Assembly: GCA_003167365.1 (NCBI GenBank)
Contig: PMTM01000022.1
Location: 1 to 64,000 of the forward strand
Reading direction: 5' to 3'
Length of the DNA: 64,000 nucleotides
From: Spartobacteria bacterium
GTDB lineage: Bacteria; Verrucomicrobiota; Verrucomicrobiia; Chthoniobacterales; UBA10450
Below are positions 44,044-52,583 of the stretch, piece by piece. Made by a program: the position numbers and the translations under genes. Numbering within the stretch: the first letter of the stretch is position 1; every line of letters starts with the position of its first letter. The notes beneath the pieces are model-generated. The model had not been told where the DNA came from and did no database searches. It saw only the letters and a list, made by a program, of their open reading frames with translations.

Positions 44044-44117
44044 GAGAAGTGAATCCGATTTCGAGTTTGTTTGTGTAAGATCGACATCATCATTTTGAGC
44101 CGCAGCACTCGAAAACA

Positions 44118-44153
44118 AAAATGCCGTTGCCTTTGGTTTGGCAACGGCATTTT
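44118..44153 (-). terminator. Intrinsic terminator after the CxxCH-protein gene
   Basis: A 14-bp perfect stem (44118-44131 with 44140-44153) has an 8-base loop and, on the minus strand, runs into TTTTTGTTTTC. It lies 16 bases beyond the stop of the gene at 44169 and just upstream of the O-antigen ligase gene, separating the two transcription units. Confidence 0.85.
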
Positions 44154-44168
44154 GAATCTAAACTCTAT

Positions 44169-44861
44169 TTATTTATTGGTTGTGCTAGTAACCTGGCAAG
44201 CACCGGCAGTGTCACCTCGATGGGTCGTCAAATAACTGGCCATATCGTCGCAGGCGATCTGAACGTTCTCGCCGTTGTGACACACGACACATGTGTTCCC
44301 GGCCGCCGCTCCGCCACCCACCGAACCTGGAGGCGGATTGATATTTGACGGCGCATCCGCGAACGCACTACCACCGGAGAGTAATCCTTGCAGCGAATCC
44401 CGGCATTCAGGCGAACAGTCTGAAACCAACTCAATAAGTTGATTGGCCGAATCCGGATCGGCCTTGATCCAGTCGCGCACGACATCCGTCACCCAGTTGC
44501 AATCGAGCTCACGTTTTTCCTTCAGGCATCGGATCGTCATGCATAAAATATCGCCTTGAAGATTTTTTCTGGCGCCGGCAACCGTTCTGATGATCAATGG
44601 AGCTTCTTTTGGCGATTGCTTGACGGCCTTGCAGACGGCCTCGAGCAGCTGAGCATCTGACGCGGTCGCAATCGTTTTTCCTTGCGGAAGCTTCGCTTGA
44701 ATCATTTCCACGGGCGTGAGTTTCGCCTGGCCATGCGCCATCGGCGTCGAAGCTATCCAGAAACCGGAACCAAGCGCTATTCCGACAAAAAGAACAAGCG
44801 CCGTCTTGAGAACCTCTGTAGAGAACCGCCTTTCAGTACAAAGCGCGACCAGTTTCTTCAT
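44169..44861 (-). CDS. Exported protein with one CxxCH haem-binding motif, unknown
   Basis: The 230-aa product has an N-terminal hydrophobic segment (TALVLFVGIALGSGFWIAST), a helical Cys-containing middle (LLEAVCKAVKQSPKEAPLIIR, ILCMTIRCLKEKRELDC, VSDCSPECRDSLQ) and near the end NTCVVCHNGENV, a CxxCH motif that could bind one c-type haem. No Met-containing haem pocket is obvious. Several extra Cys pairs may form disulfides. It is set off from the exopolysaccharide genes by a terminator. The haem call rests on the motif alone. Confidence 0.6.
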   Translation of the reverse strand: MKKLVALCTERRFSTEVLKTALVLFVGIALGSGFWIASTPMAHGQAKLTPVEMIQAKLPQGKTIATASDAQLLEAVCKAVKQSPKEAPLIIRTVAGARKNLQGDILCMTIRCLKEKRELDCNWVTDVVRDWIKADPDSANQLIELVSDCSPECRDSLQGLLSGGSAFADAPSNINPPPGSVGGGAAAGNTCVVCHNGENVQIACDDMASYLTTHRGDTAGACQVTSTTNK

Positions 44862-44947
44862 AAGCGACCCTTACCAAAAGGGAACGTTATTCTTACTGCA
44901 GCGCAACATTTTGGGTCAAGACAAATCCCTTGAGCTCTGCCGCCAAT

Positions 44948-45018
44948 AGCGGGCAACGGGAATCGAACCCGCATGGCCAGCTTGGAAGGCTGGAACTTTA
45001 CCATTAAGCTATGCCCGC
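44948..45018 (-). tRNA. tRNA-Gly (TCC)
   Basis: Minus-strand 5' GCGGGCA pairs with 3' TGCCCGC, followed by U as the discriminator, as usual for tRNA-Gly. The anticodon stem CCAGC/GCTGG encloses CTTCCAA, giving anticodon TCC. The T-loop TTCGATT is standard. CCA is not encoded. Confidence 0.93.
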
Positions 45019-45045
45019 GCGAAAAGGCGCAACTACGTTTGCTCG

Positions 45046-45135
45046 ATGAAGCTGAAAAGCCAAGTGGTTTCGGACTATTCTCGCGAGATCGAGTATTTCC
45101 TGTGCTCGCTCGAGGAGCGTTGGAATCGCGGCTAA
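45046..45135 (+). CDS. Possible 29-aa small ORF
   Basis: ATG 45046 to TAA 45135 encodes MKLKSQVVSDYSREIEYFLC and a further nine residues including ERWNRG. It is amphipathic and protein-like, and lies in the 167-base gap between tRNA-Gly and the VPESG-protein gene. There is no clear ribosome-binding site and the length is short enough to arise by chance. Confidence 0.2.
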   Translation: MKLKSQVVSDYSREIEYFLCSLEERWNRG

Positions 45136-45185
45136 CCAGAAAGCGCCGCTTGAACCTTTGGACCCGCTCCGGCTGTTTCTTTATC

Positions 45186-45869
45186 TCAGCCCGCTCTTCG
45201 TTTTCGACGCCGAATCTCAGCTACAATAGGCACCAGCCCGAGCGCAAGCAAAACTGTTGTGCCGCTTTCAGGAACTTCGTGGAACGATTGCGTAACTTCA
45301 GAAATAGTAACGAAGCCGCTGTTGACTACGCCAAAACCGATGTCTTTGGTTACGTCCAGAATGGATTGAGGAGGGTTGATGTTGAGGTTGTCACCTGGTT
45401 CTGCGAATGGATCGCTAAGATCATTAGCGTCCAGGTGGCTGTTGGCGACCAGATTCCCATTAGAATCCCTCACGGTTTCATCTATGGAAAGAAACGCTGC
45501 ACTCTGCGGCTGCGCACTGCCCGTATAAAATTGGTCGATCATACCGATCTGCCCAGAGGTCGCCGTTACCCTGTAGTTGAGCAAAAGATCTGCGGTAGCA
45601 GGACCGCCGCTTACGAGACTCATATTTCCTGCCCAAGTCAGGTAATACACTCCACCCGAGAAAGACGCAGTTACTTGAATTTGAGACGGATCAAAGGTAG
45701 TCAAGCCACTGGCCAGATAGTCGAAATTGCCGAAGGTTTCGTCACCGATTGTGAGCGTTCCTGCAGTGCTCATAAGGTGCTGTAAATTATCCGTTGTGGC
45801 GGCGCTAGCCTCGCTTGCAAACACGACCACCGCCATCGCGGCGACCAAATACATGGGGAGCTTCTTCAT
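45186..45869 (-). CDS. Secreted protein with VPESG C-terminal sorting signal (VPDSG-CTERM-like)
   Basis: ATG 45869 gives 227 aa with a signal peptide (LPMYLVAAMAVVVFASEASA), a beta-rich middle (GVYYLTWAGNMSLVSGGPAT) and a C-terminal tripartite signal: VPESGTTVLLALGLVPIVAE followed by a basic run, RRRKRR. This layout is that of VPDSG/PEP-CTERM proteins, which an exosortase processes and links to the surface or exopolysaccharide. The nearby exopolysaccharide genes are the expected context, although no exosortase gene is in the window. Confidence 0.82.
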   Translation of the reverse strand: MKKLPMYLVAAMAVVVFASEASAATTDNLQHLMSTAGTLTIGDETFGNFDYLASGLTTFDPSQIQVTASFSGGVYYLTWAGNMSLVSGGPATADLLLNYRVTATSGQIGMIDQFYTGSAQPQSAAFLSIDETVRDSNGNLVANSHLDANDLSDPFAEPGDNLNINPPQSILDVTKDIGFGVVNSGFVTISEVTQSFHEVPESGTTVLLALGLVPIVAEIRRRKRRAG

Positions 45870-46079
45870 GGTTCTCGGGGCGTTACTGGTTTTTCTTTCC
45901 GCCTTTATGGGTTCATTTGCCACCGGAGGTCAATAAAAAAAGTAATTATTTTCGAGGCGATGGCACCATTAATCTGCTGTCGGCGGCCATTTAATCGGTA
46001 AGCATTTTCCTTTTCCCTCGCAAGGATGCTCGATTCGCCTGCTTGCTTTTGAGCTTGATGCGACGTAGCAACTCAACGT

Positions 46080-46772
46080 ATGAATTTTATCTGTGTCTCG
46101 CTCTTCATCGGTGCGAGTTGGCTCGCTTCGGCCCGCGCTGATCTCACTATTGTGCAAAAAGAGGAAGGCGTCGGTCCGGTCAGCGAAGTGACCATGAAGA
46201 TCAAGGGCGACAAGGCACGGGTCGATGTTAATCCGAAGATGACGGCGATCATCGATGGAAAAACCGGCGAAATGATTAACTTGATGCACGATCAGAAAGT
46301 CGTCATGCGCATGTCGGCTGAGAAAATGAAGGCTGCTATGGAAATGGCCCGCCAATTCAGCGGCAAAGACGAGAAGAAGGAAACTGGCGAGAAACCGAAG
46401 TTCGCGTCCTCCGGCAAGAAAGAAGTCATCAACGGTTACGATACGGAAGAGTACATTTACGAGACGCCGCAATTCAAAGCCAGTTACTGGATCGCCTCGA
46501 AATATCCGGATGGCGCCGCCATTCTCAAACAATTGCAATCCGTTAATCCGGCAATTTGGAGAACGTCCAATACGCAAATGCCGGACTATCGGGATTTCCC
46601 AGGTCTGCCGATCAAGACGGTCATCTCCTCCGGAGGAAATCAGATCACGACGACACTCGCGTCGGTGAAGCAAGATCGATTGAGTGACGACGATTTCGCG
46701 GTCCCAAAGGATTACCAGGAAATGAAACTGCCGGACATGAGTGGACTGCAAGGCGCTTCGCCGAAGCCCTAG
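46080..46772 (+). CDS. DUF4412-type periplasmic protein
   Basis: The 230-aa exported protein (signal FICVSLFIGASWLASARA) has VTMKIKGDKARVDVNPKMTA, MINLMHDQKVVMRMSAEKMKA, KKEVINGYDTEEYIYETPQF and GLPIKTVIS, the sequence of DUF4412-like proteins, which share a lipoprotein-carrier-like beta fold. Function is unknown. Nine bases separate it from maf. Confidence 0.72.
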   Translation: MNFICVSLFIGASWLASARADLTIVQKEEGVGPVSEVTMKIKGDKARVDVNPKMTAIIDGKTGEMINLMHDQKVVMRMSAEKMKAAMEMARQFSGKDEKKETGEKPKFASSGKKEVINGYDTEEYIYETPQFKASYWIASKYPDGAAILKQLQSVNPAIWRTSNTQMPDYRDFPGLPIKTVISSGGNQITTTLASVKQDRLSDDDFAVPKDYQEMKLPDMSGLQGASPKP

Positions 46773-46781
46773 CTTGGGCTA

Positions 46782-47372
46782 GTGCGCTCGTCGTTCATAC
46801 TCGCATCGCATTCGCCGCGCCGGCGTGAGTTGTTGGCGGCGGCAGGTTTCGAATTCGAAACTTTATCGGCCGGCGTTGTCGAAAAATTTGATGCTCATCT
46901 TACGCTGCGCGAGATGACCTTGTTCAACGCGCTTCGCAAAGGAGCGTGCGCCGCACGGCTTCATCCCGAGTCAGTCGTTCTTGCTGCCGACACGCTCGTG
47001 GCGCTCGATGGCGAAGTTATCGGCAAGCCAAGCGACTCGAAGCATGCCGCGCAAATTCTTCAACGGCTAAGCGGGCGCACCCACGAAGTTTGCTCTGCCG
47101 TCTTTATTTCTCATCTCGCCGCTGCAAGATCGACATGCTTTCATGAAATCTCGCGAGTCCGTTTCCGCCGATTGAGCCGAAAAGAGATCGACAATTATTT
47201 CGCGAAGGTGAACCCGCTCGATAAAGCGGGCGCGTACGGAGCGCAGGGGCACGGCGCGGAGATCATCGCGCGAATCGACGGTTCCTTTACAAACGTTGTC
47301 GGTTTGCCGATGGAAAAAACAATCCGCGCGCTCCGAAAGTTTGGCATCGAGCCGCGTGCAACCCCTAACTGA
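46782..47372 (+). CDS. maf: Maf-type nucleoside triphosphate pyrophosphatase
   Basis: From GTG 46782 the 196-aa protein has the Maf start FILASHSPRRRELLAAAGFEFE, then VLAADTLVALDGEVIGKPSD, and KAGAYGAQGHGAEIIARIDGSF, the substrate loop of dTTP/UTP pyrophosphatases. Maf proteins hydrolyse non-canonical or excess nucleotides and can affect septation. Convergent with the DUF2127 gene by an 8-base overlap. Confidence 0.92.
   Translation: MRSSFILASHSPRRRELLAAAGFEFETLSAGVVEKFDAHLTLREMTLFNALRKGACAARLHPESVVLAADTLVALDGEVIGKPSDSKHAAQILQRLSGRTHEVCSAVFISHLAAARSTCFHEISRVRFRRLSRKEIDNYFAKVNPLDKAGAYGAQGHGAEIIARIDGSFTNVVGLPMEKTIRALRKFGIEPRATPN
47185..47195 (+). repeat. AGATCGACAAT motif, 11-base copy
   Basis: Inside maf; read there as Glu-Ile-Asp-Asn. 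A related word, AAGATCGACATG, lies 60 bases upstream (47126). Confidence 0.75.
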
Positions 47373-47901
47373 TCTCCGCAACTTCGCGCTCGACCGGCGC
47401 AGGCGGATGGTTCGGTTTGCGTCGCAAGACAAGGTAGAGGAACCAAACAATGAAACAATTGACGGCAAGAACCACAGCCGCGCCCAAACTCGGCTTGACC
47501 GAGAGATGAAGTATCTCGAACGGAATTAAAGCCGCCGTTGCGAAGATCATCAGCAGCTCGGCCCAACGCTTTTGCAAGTACACTCCGATGCCTTCGGTAA
47601 ACAAGACCGCGGAATAAAAAAGCGCGAGCAAACCAGTAGCGCGCAAGTGGCCGGCGATGAGCGCATGCTGCAGTTGGTTCAATAGATAATGCAGCGTCTT
47701 GCTGTGCACGACGAGCAGCTCATCATCGGCCCAACCCGAGATTGCGTCCGTCCAACGCGTTCGGCTGTTCAAAAATATGAGCGAAATTCCCAGGCTGAGT
47801 AGAAACAGTCCCTTAAGAATTTTAAAAACAGCGATGAGTTTGAGATAACGAACGCGGTACGGTCGCTGCAGGATTTTTGGAACAGCGGCCGGATCGCTCA
47901 T
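47365..47901 (-). CDS. DUF2127-family membrane protein
   Basis: ATG 47901 gives 178 aa with four hydrophobic helices: LKLIAVFKILKGLFLLSLGIS, TGLLALFYSAVLFTEGIGVYL, ELLMIFATAALIPFEILHL and GAAVVLAVNCFIVWFLYLVL. The YLQKRWAELLMIFATA segment fits the DUF2127 family of unknown function. A longer ORF to 48213 overlaps the VOC gene and is not credible upstream of this ATG. Confidence 0.82.
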   Translation of the reverse strand: MSDPAAVPKILQRPYRVRYLKLIAVFKILKGLFLLSLGISLIFLNSRTRWTDAISGWADDELLVVHSKTLHYLLNQLQHALIAGHLRATGLLALFYSAVLFTEGIGVYLQKRWAELLMIFATAALIPFEILHLSVKPSLGAAVVLAVNCFIVWFLYLVLRRKPNHPPAPVEREVAEIS

Positions 47902-47926
47902 CTTCGGATTCTTCGCCGATGCTGCG

Positions 47927-48332
47927 TTACTTCGCAACGATTGGGTGTTCACGACAACAGATTTCGAGTTTGTTGCCGTCGGGATCTTCAAAGAAAAGCG
48001 CGTAATATCCAGGGCTGTAATCGGCGCAGACTTCCGGTCCCTCCAGATTTTTCCCGCCAATTTCGCGGACGAGCCTGGCGATGCGATCGACCTCTTCACG
48101 CGTGTGCGCCCAAAAAGCGATTCGCGTGCCGTTCGGTTGGTGATCTCGATCCTCCGTGAAGCCGAAAAATTCCGAAGGCCTTGTCGCGTCCGGTCGCGTA
48201 GAACGTGCCCCAATCAGAATCGGAACGGTCGCAGGTAAATCCAAGCTCCGGCAAGAGTTTGCGATAAAACTTGAACGCCACGGCAAGGTCTTTCACTCGC
48301 AAATCAATGTGATCAAGATGTCGCGTTTTCAT
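47927..48332 (-). pseudogene. Glyoxalase/VOC-superfamily protein split by a frameshift
   Basis: The N-terminal part (from ATG 48332: MKTRHLDHIDLRVKDLAVAF, ... WGTFYATGRDKA) and C-terminal part (FFGFTEDRDHQPNGTRIAFW, YYALFFEDPDGNKLEICCRE) are in different frames. The whole span is 406 bases, one more than a multiple of three. Removing one base around 48173-48178 (CCGAAGGCC on the plus strand) would give a continuous VOC fold with its metal ligands His at the start and Glu at the end. It is either a fresh frameshift or a sequencing error. Confidence 0.75.
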
Positions 48333-48750
48333 TTCTAGTTTCCGATTTTCTATTCGTTCGTCGAATCATCAATTTCAATCCCGACCAGGTTTCATCGACC
48401 GCGCACACCTTGGTGTCGACGAATCCCAGCGGTAAGGCAACGTCGCGAATGACATCCTCGGTGACATCGCTGGCAATGCCGGCAGATTTCTTCGGCCACG
48501 AAACCCACAGTGTCCCTGAATCGGCGAGTTTCGCACGAAATCGAGCCAGTTGTTTTTCCAATTCGGCGCGGCGTTTGGTGAAAAAGTGAATGAAGTTCGC
48601 ATCTGCGCCGGCTCGAGTTGCGAACCGCACATCGCTTGCAAATTTGCCCAGCAATTTCTGGTAATCGGCGGGCGCATTGATCAGAACCACGGTCGCACCG
48701 GGCTTGATCCCAAGTTTCTGCGCGAGAGGAGTTCCCGAGTAGCCGGCCAT
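48313..48750 (-). CDS. DUF3052-family protein
   Basis: ATG 48750 gives 145 aa: MAGYSGTPLAQKLGIKPGAT, then VLINAPADYQKLLG, and LWVSWPKKSAGIASDVTEDV and GFVDTKVCAVDETWSGLKLM, the core of DUF3052. Function is unknown; relatives are small stand-alone cytoplasmic proteins. The 3' end overlaps the VOC gene start by 20 bases. The upstream extension to 48822 overlaps the divergent HlyD gene and is not used. Confidence 0.82.
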   Translation of the reverse strand: MAGYSGTPLAQKLGIKPGATVVLINAPADYQKLLGKFASDVRFATRAGADANFIHFFTKRRAELEKQLARFRAKLADSGTLWVSWPKKSAGIASDVTEDVIRDVALPLGFVDTKVCAVDETWSGLKLMIRRTNRKSETRNENATS

Positions 48751-48816
48751 TTTGAAATAAAGCAAAGGCGCAATCGCTTGCGAAAGACAGTTAAATCCCG
48801 TTTCATAACGACAGTC

Positions 48817-49677
48817 TTGCAAGCAAAGATCGACAAGTGCCTTCGAACCAGTGCGTTCATCGCATTGTTAATCTTGATGGCGAGCTGCGGCGCTAGGCGC
48901 GAAGCGGTTTCCGGCACGATAGAAGTTGATGAAGTGCATGTCGGTCCACGGTCGGGAGGTCGCGTTGAAAAGCTCTTCGCGCAGGAGGGCGATAAATTGC
49001 GGACCGGACAACCAATCGTCCAGTTGGAAGCATCGGAGTTGCTGGCGCGACGCGATCTCGCCGCGGCGCAGATCAATACCGCCATTCACGACGCCGACGC
49101 GCAAGCCGCGCAGCTCGACTTCCTGCGTGACGACGCAAAGCGCCAGCAGGATTTGCTCAAACGTAAAGTAGTTTCACCGAGTGATGCAGAGCGCGCAGTG
49201 AGTGCGGGTAGGGCGCAGGAAAAGAACGTCGAGGCTGCACGAATGCGCGTGGTTCAGGCGCGCGCTCAACTCGCCGACATCGACGCGCAATTGGCCGAGA
49301 TGCAAGTCGTCGCGCCCACTGATTCCGTTTTGGAAGTGTTGAGCGTGAAGGTTGGTGACGTGCTGCCAGCCAATCGTGAAGTGGCCACGCTGCTTCTCCC
49401 GCAACATTTGTGGGTCAGGGTATTTGTTCCGGAACCTTGGCTCGGTCTGATCAAGGTCGGCGATCACGTCCGCGTTCGGGTCGATTCTTTTCCTGGCAAA
49501 GATTTCGACGGCACGGTAGAGCAGGTGAATCGCCAGGCTGAATTCACGCCGCGCAATGTGCAAACGGTCGAGGACAGAATTCGCCAGGTCTTTGGCGTCA
49601 AGATCCGCTTGCCGAATAACGACGACAAATTGCGCGCCGGGATGGCGGCCGACGCTTATTTTCCGAATGTGAAATGA
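48817..49677 (+). CDS. HlyD-family membrane-fusion lipoprotein of an ABC exporter
   Basis: I chose the TTG at 48817, which gives a short lipoprotein signal with lipobox LMASC. The rest has the HlyD barrel-sandwich (GTIEVDEVHVGPRSGGRVEK), a long alpha hairpin (residues about 85-160) and beta-barrel (VVAPTDSVLEVLSVKVGDVL, GMAADAYF). It resembles YbhG-type periplasmic adaptors that pair with ABC-2 permeases. The ATPase and permease genes follow, with repeat elements between. The start codon is uncertain because ATG is absent in this frame at the expected place. Confidence 0.85.
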   Translation: MQAKIDKCLRTSAFIALLILMASCGARREAVSGTIEVDEVHVGPRSGGRVEKLFAQEGDKLRTGQPIVQLEASELLARRDLAAAQINTAIHDADAQAAQLDFLRDDAKRQQDLLKRKVVSPSDAERAVSAGRAQEKNVEAARMRVVQARAQLADIDAQLAEMQVVAPTDSVLEVLSVKVGDVLPANREVATLLLPQHLWVRVFVPEPWLGLIKVGDHVRVRVDSFPGKDFDGTVEQVNRQAEFTPRNVQTVEDRIRQVFGVKIRLPNNDDKLRAGMAADAYFPNVK

Positions 49678-49695
49678 GGGCCGTGCTCACAAGCC

Positions 49696-49811
49696 TGTCA
49701 TCCCGAACGGAAGTGAGGGATCTCACATAATATGCTGGCGCCCGCGAGCGATCAGTTGTGTGATTATTCACCCTGTGAGAGGTCCCTCGCCGTCTGCGCG
49801 ACTCGGGATGA
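49696..49811. repeat. Imperfect copy of the inverted-repeat element
   Basis: Begins TGTCATCCCGAACGGAAG and ends with CGACTCGGGATGAC, the ends of the element seen in dnaE2, with several mismatches in the arms. It fills the gap between the HlyD and ATPase genes. Confidence 0.75.
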
Positions 49812-49844
49812 CCGCGTAAGTAATTTTCTGTTTTCGTAATTCTC

Positions 49845-50804
49845 ATGCCTGACGCGATGATCGAGTGCGAAGGATTGACGAAACGTTTCGGCACATTCAC
49901 GGCGGTCGATCACGTTTCGTTTTCCATCGGCAAAGGTTCCATCTTCGGATTTCTCGGCCCGAATGGTTCCGGTAAATCGACTGTCATCCGTCTACTTTGC
50001 GGAATTCTCGAGCCGACTGAAGGCACGGCACGCATCGGAGGCCACGACATCATTCGCGAAGGCGAAGAGATCAAAGAGATGATCGGCTACATGTCGCAGA
50101 AATTTTCGCTCTACGATGAATTGACGGCGAACGAGAATCTCATTTTCGCTGGAAAACTTTACAGTCTGGGCGGCCGGAAGTTGCATCAACGGCGCGACGA
50201 ACTGATCGCACTCACGCACCTGGAGCCGTACCTCGACAGGCGCGCTGCGCTTCTTTCCGGCGGCTGGCGACAACGCCTTGCCATGGCTTGTTCGCTCATG
50301 CATAAACCGGCCGTCTTGTTTCTCGATGAACCGACGGCGGGCATTGATCCGGTCGCGCGCCGCGAACTGTGGGATTTGCTTTTCGAGTTCGCGGGCCAAG
50401 GCATGACTCTTTTCGTCACGACGCATTATATGGACGAAGCGGAACGCTGCTCGCATGTCGGCTACATTTACATGTCGAAACTGATCGTCTGCGGCGAGCC
50501 GGATGAATTGAAGCAATTGCCGGAAGTGAATCCGCCTGGAACGCGGCGGCTCGACGTGACTTGCGACCACGTCACGACGGCGTTGCAAGCGATACGGCAC
50601 ATGCCAGGCGTGCGGACTCCCACGGTATTCGGGCAATCAATGCACCTGCTGGTCGATGAAGGCGTGACGCACGCGCAAATTGAAGAAAAACTGCGTAGCG
50701 TCGGAATCAGTCACGCTGAAATTCATGAAATCGGTCCGTCGCTCGAAGATGTCTTCGTGGCGCTTTCCGCAAAACACGCGACCGAGCAAAGGAAAGCAGC
50801 CTAA
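49845..50804 (+). CDS. ABC transporter ATP-binding protein (YbhF-like)
   Basis: The 319-aa protein has Walker A GPNGSGKST, Q-loop YMSQKFSLYDELT, signature LLSGGWRQRLAMACSL, Walker B AVLFLDEPTAGIDP and the switch His in VTTHYMDEAERC. A C-terminal extension of about 90 residues carries ISHAEIHEIGPSLEDVFVAL, as in drug and Na+-type ABC-2 exporters. It works with the permease at 50967-52091 and the HlyD adaptor. Bracketed on both sides by copies of the inverted-repeat element. Confidence 0.94.
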   Translation: MPDAMIECEGLTKRFGTFTAVDHVSFSIGKGSIFGFLGPNGSGKSTVIRLLCGILEPTEGTARIGGHDIIREGEEIKEMIGYMSQKFSLYDELTANENLIFAGKLYSLGGRKLHQRRDELIALTHLEPYLDRRAALLSGGWRQRLAMACSLMHKPAVLFLDEPTAGIDPVARRELWDLLFEFAGQGMTLFVTTHYMDEAERCSHVGYIYMSKLIVCGEPDELKQLPEVNPPGTRRLDVTCDHVTTALQAIRHMPGVRTPTVFGQSMHLLVDEGVTHAQIEEKLRSVGISHAEIHEIGPSLEDVFVALSAKHATEQRKAA

Positions 50805-50810
50805 ATGAAA

Positions 50811-50953
50811 TGTCATCCTGAGCGGAGCGAAGGACCTCACAATTGAAATGATTGCTTTCTTACACCGTGGGGAAGATCGACAAAGCGAAGGCATCCAATT
50901 CCCTGAGGAAATTTTTTGCGCCTATGCGAGATCCCTCACTTCGTTCGGGATGA
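50811..50953. repeat. Imperfect copy of the inverted-repeat element, with an inner AAGATCGACAAA word
   Basis: Starts TGTCATCCTGAGCGGAGCG and ends TTCGTTCGGGATGAC, again the element's ends with changes. The longer centre includes AAGATCGACAAA (50873-50884), one base from the dispersed 12-base motif. It lies 6 bases after the ATPase stop and 13 before the permease ATG. Confidence 0.75.
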
Positions 50954-50966
50954 CCGCGTTTTAATC

Positions 50967-52091
50967 ATGAAGCGCGTTCCTTTCCGCGGTCTCAGCGCAA
51001 TCCTGTTCAAGGAATTCATCATCGTCTGGCGCGATCCGATGACGTTGTTTTTCATGTTCTTTCCGCCACTCGTCGAAATGATCGCGTTTGGTTACGCGCT
51101 CGACACCGACGTGAAACACATGCCGATGATGGTCCTGAACGAAGATCGCACGGTCGAAAGCCGGCAGTTCATCGATAGTTTCGTGAATACGGAGACGTTT
51201 CGAGTCGTTGGCGAAGTGCAGAGTGTCGGAGAACTGGCGAGCGAAATCCGCAAAGGTCGGGCCTATGTCGGACTGGAAATCCCACCAACATTCACGCGCG
51301 ACGTGCGGGCAGGCAATCCGGCCCACGTGCAATTGTTGGTGGACGGATCGAACTCGACAACCGCGCTGCAAGCGCTCAATACCGCGCTTGCGGTCGGGCT
51401 TACCCAATCGATCGAATCGTTATTGCGTGAAACCGGTCGGCGCGATGTGCCGATCGATATCCGGCCGCAAATGCTTTACAACCCGGCGATGAAGAGCCCG
51501 AACTTTTACATCCCGGGCGTGATCGGAATTGTTTTGCAGATCGGAACTACGTTTGCCACGGCCATGGCGGTGGTGCGAGAACGCGAGAAGGGCACACTGG
51601 AGCAATTGCTGGTGAGTCCATTGAGCCGTTGGGGACTTATGCTCGGCAAGTTGATCCCGTACCTCTGCATCGGCATGGCGATGGCATTCCTGCTTTTCAT
51701 CATCATGCATTTTCTTTTTCACGTGCCGATCGCCGGCAACGTGATTGCGATGCTCTTTTCGACGCTGGTTTACGTGTTCGCTTTGCTCAGTCTCGGTTTG
51801 CTCGTCGCGACTAAAGCGGAAAATCAAATGCAAGCGCTGCAAATGTCGATGGTGTTCATGCTGCCGAGCGTTTTCTTTTCCGGTTTCGTTTTCCCGCGCG
51901 AAACCATGCCTTGGATTTTCTACGCGCTCGGCTCGCTCATGCCGGCGACTTATTTCATCTCACTCATGCGCGCAATCATTCTCCGCGGCGCCAATCTTTT
52001 CGAATACTGGCCGCACCTCGTCATTTTGATCGCGATGTCTATCTCACTCTTCATTCTCTGCGCCCTGCGCTTCCGAAAGAAGATCGGATGA
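50967..52091 (+). CDS. ABC-2 type permease (YbhS/YbhR-like)
   Basis: ATG 50967 gives 374 aa with an N-terminal TM (TLFFMFFPPLVEMIAFGYAL), a large extracytoplasmic domain (residues about 40-170), and five C-terminal TM helices including IPGVIGIVLQIGTTFATAMA, REKGTLEQLLVSPL (the coupling helix) and SVFFSGFVFPRETMPW. It is the membrane subunit of the exporter. Longer ORF starts inside the repeat element (from 50916) are artefacts. Confidence 0.92.
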   Translation: MKRVPFRGLSAILFKEFIIVWRDPMTLFFMFFPPLVEMIAFGYALDTDVKHMPMMVLNEDRTVESRQFIDSFVNTETFRVVGEVQSVGELASEIRKGRAYVGLEIPPTFTRDVRAGNPAHVQLLVDGSNSTTALQALNTALAVGLTQSIESLLRETGRRDVPIDIRPQMLYNPAMKSPNFYIPGVIGIVLQIGTTFATAMAVVREREKGTLEQLLVSPLSRWGLMLGKLIPYLCIGMAMAFLLFIIMHFLFHVPIAGNVIAMLFSTLVYVFALLSLGLLVATKAENQMQALQMSMVFMLPSVFFSGFVFPRETMPWIFYALGSLMPATYFISLMRAIILRGANLFEYWPHLVILIAMSISLFILCALRFRKKIG

Positions 52092-52100
52092 CGAACCCAC

Positions 52101-52577
52101 TTAACGTGGCAACAGGAGAAAAAACGCCAAGCCGATCGTAACCAGGTCTTCTGCTAGGGCGATGATTGCGTCCTTTATCTTCAGACTGTTGACCACTCGT
52201 TTGCGGATTTCATAACCGGCGAAGGCGCCAATCAAACCGCCAATTCCGCCCAGCGCTATGCCTACGAGCAAGGGTTGATTGGCCGACGCGCAAACGCAGG
52301 CGCCGGAAAGACCTCCCATGACGATGCGTGCGATTAAGGGTGCGGCCGTGGTTCGGTTGGGAATTTTGGGCAGTATGTCTCCGACATATTCGGCAATCGC
52401 CAGTAACGAAAAGATTGCGACCGCTGCGGTCGATCCCATGAACGCCAAAGGAGAGCCGTGCAGATTTAGCCATCCAAGATGTGCGGCCCAACTCACCGCG
52501 GCGGGGGCGGTGAGGGATCGTAAGCCGGCGACGATTCCTATGCCGAAAGCGACAGCGAAAACGTAATTCGCATTCAC
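52101..52577 (-). CDS. DUF4126-family membrane protein
   Basis: The 158-aa protein (GTG start) has four to five short hydrophobic helices with the family pattern GIGIVAGLRSLTAPAAVSWA near the N-terminus and LVGIALGGIGGLIGAFAGYE in the middle. Function is unknown. It lies downstream of and cooriented with the OLD nuclease, 6 bases away, so they may share a transcript. Confidence 0.8.
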   Translation of the reverse strand: MNANYVFAVAFGIGIVAGLRSLTAPAAVSWAAHLGWLNLHGSPLAFMGSTAAVAIFSLLAIAEYVGDILPKIPNRTTAAPLIARIVMGGLSGACVCASANQPLLVGIALGGIGGLIGAFAGYEIRKRVVNSLKIKDAIIALAEDLVTIGLAFFLLLPR

Positions 52578-52583
52578 GTTAGA

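Noticed and set aside
50916-50966. N-terminal extension of the ABC-2 permease (MRLCEIPHFVRDD...)
   Set aside because: These residues come from translating the inverted-repeat element; the ATG at 50967 fits the family.
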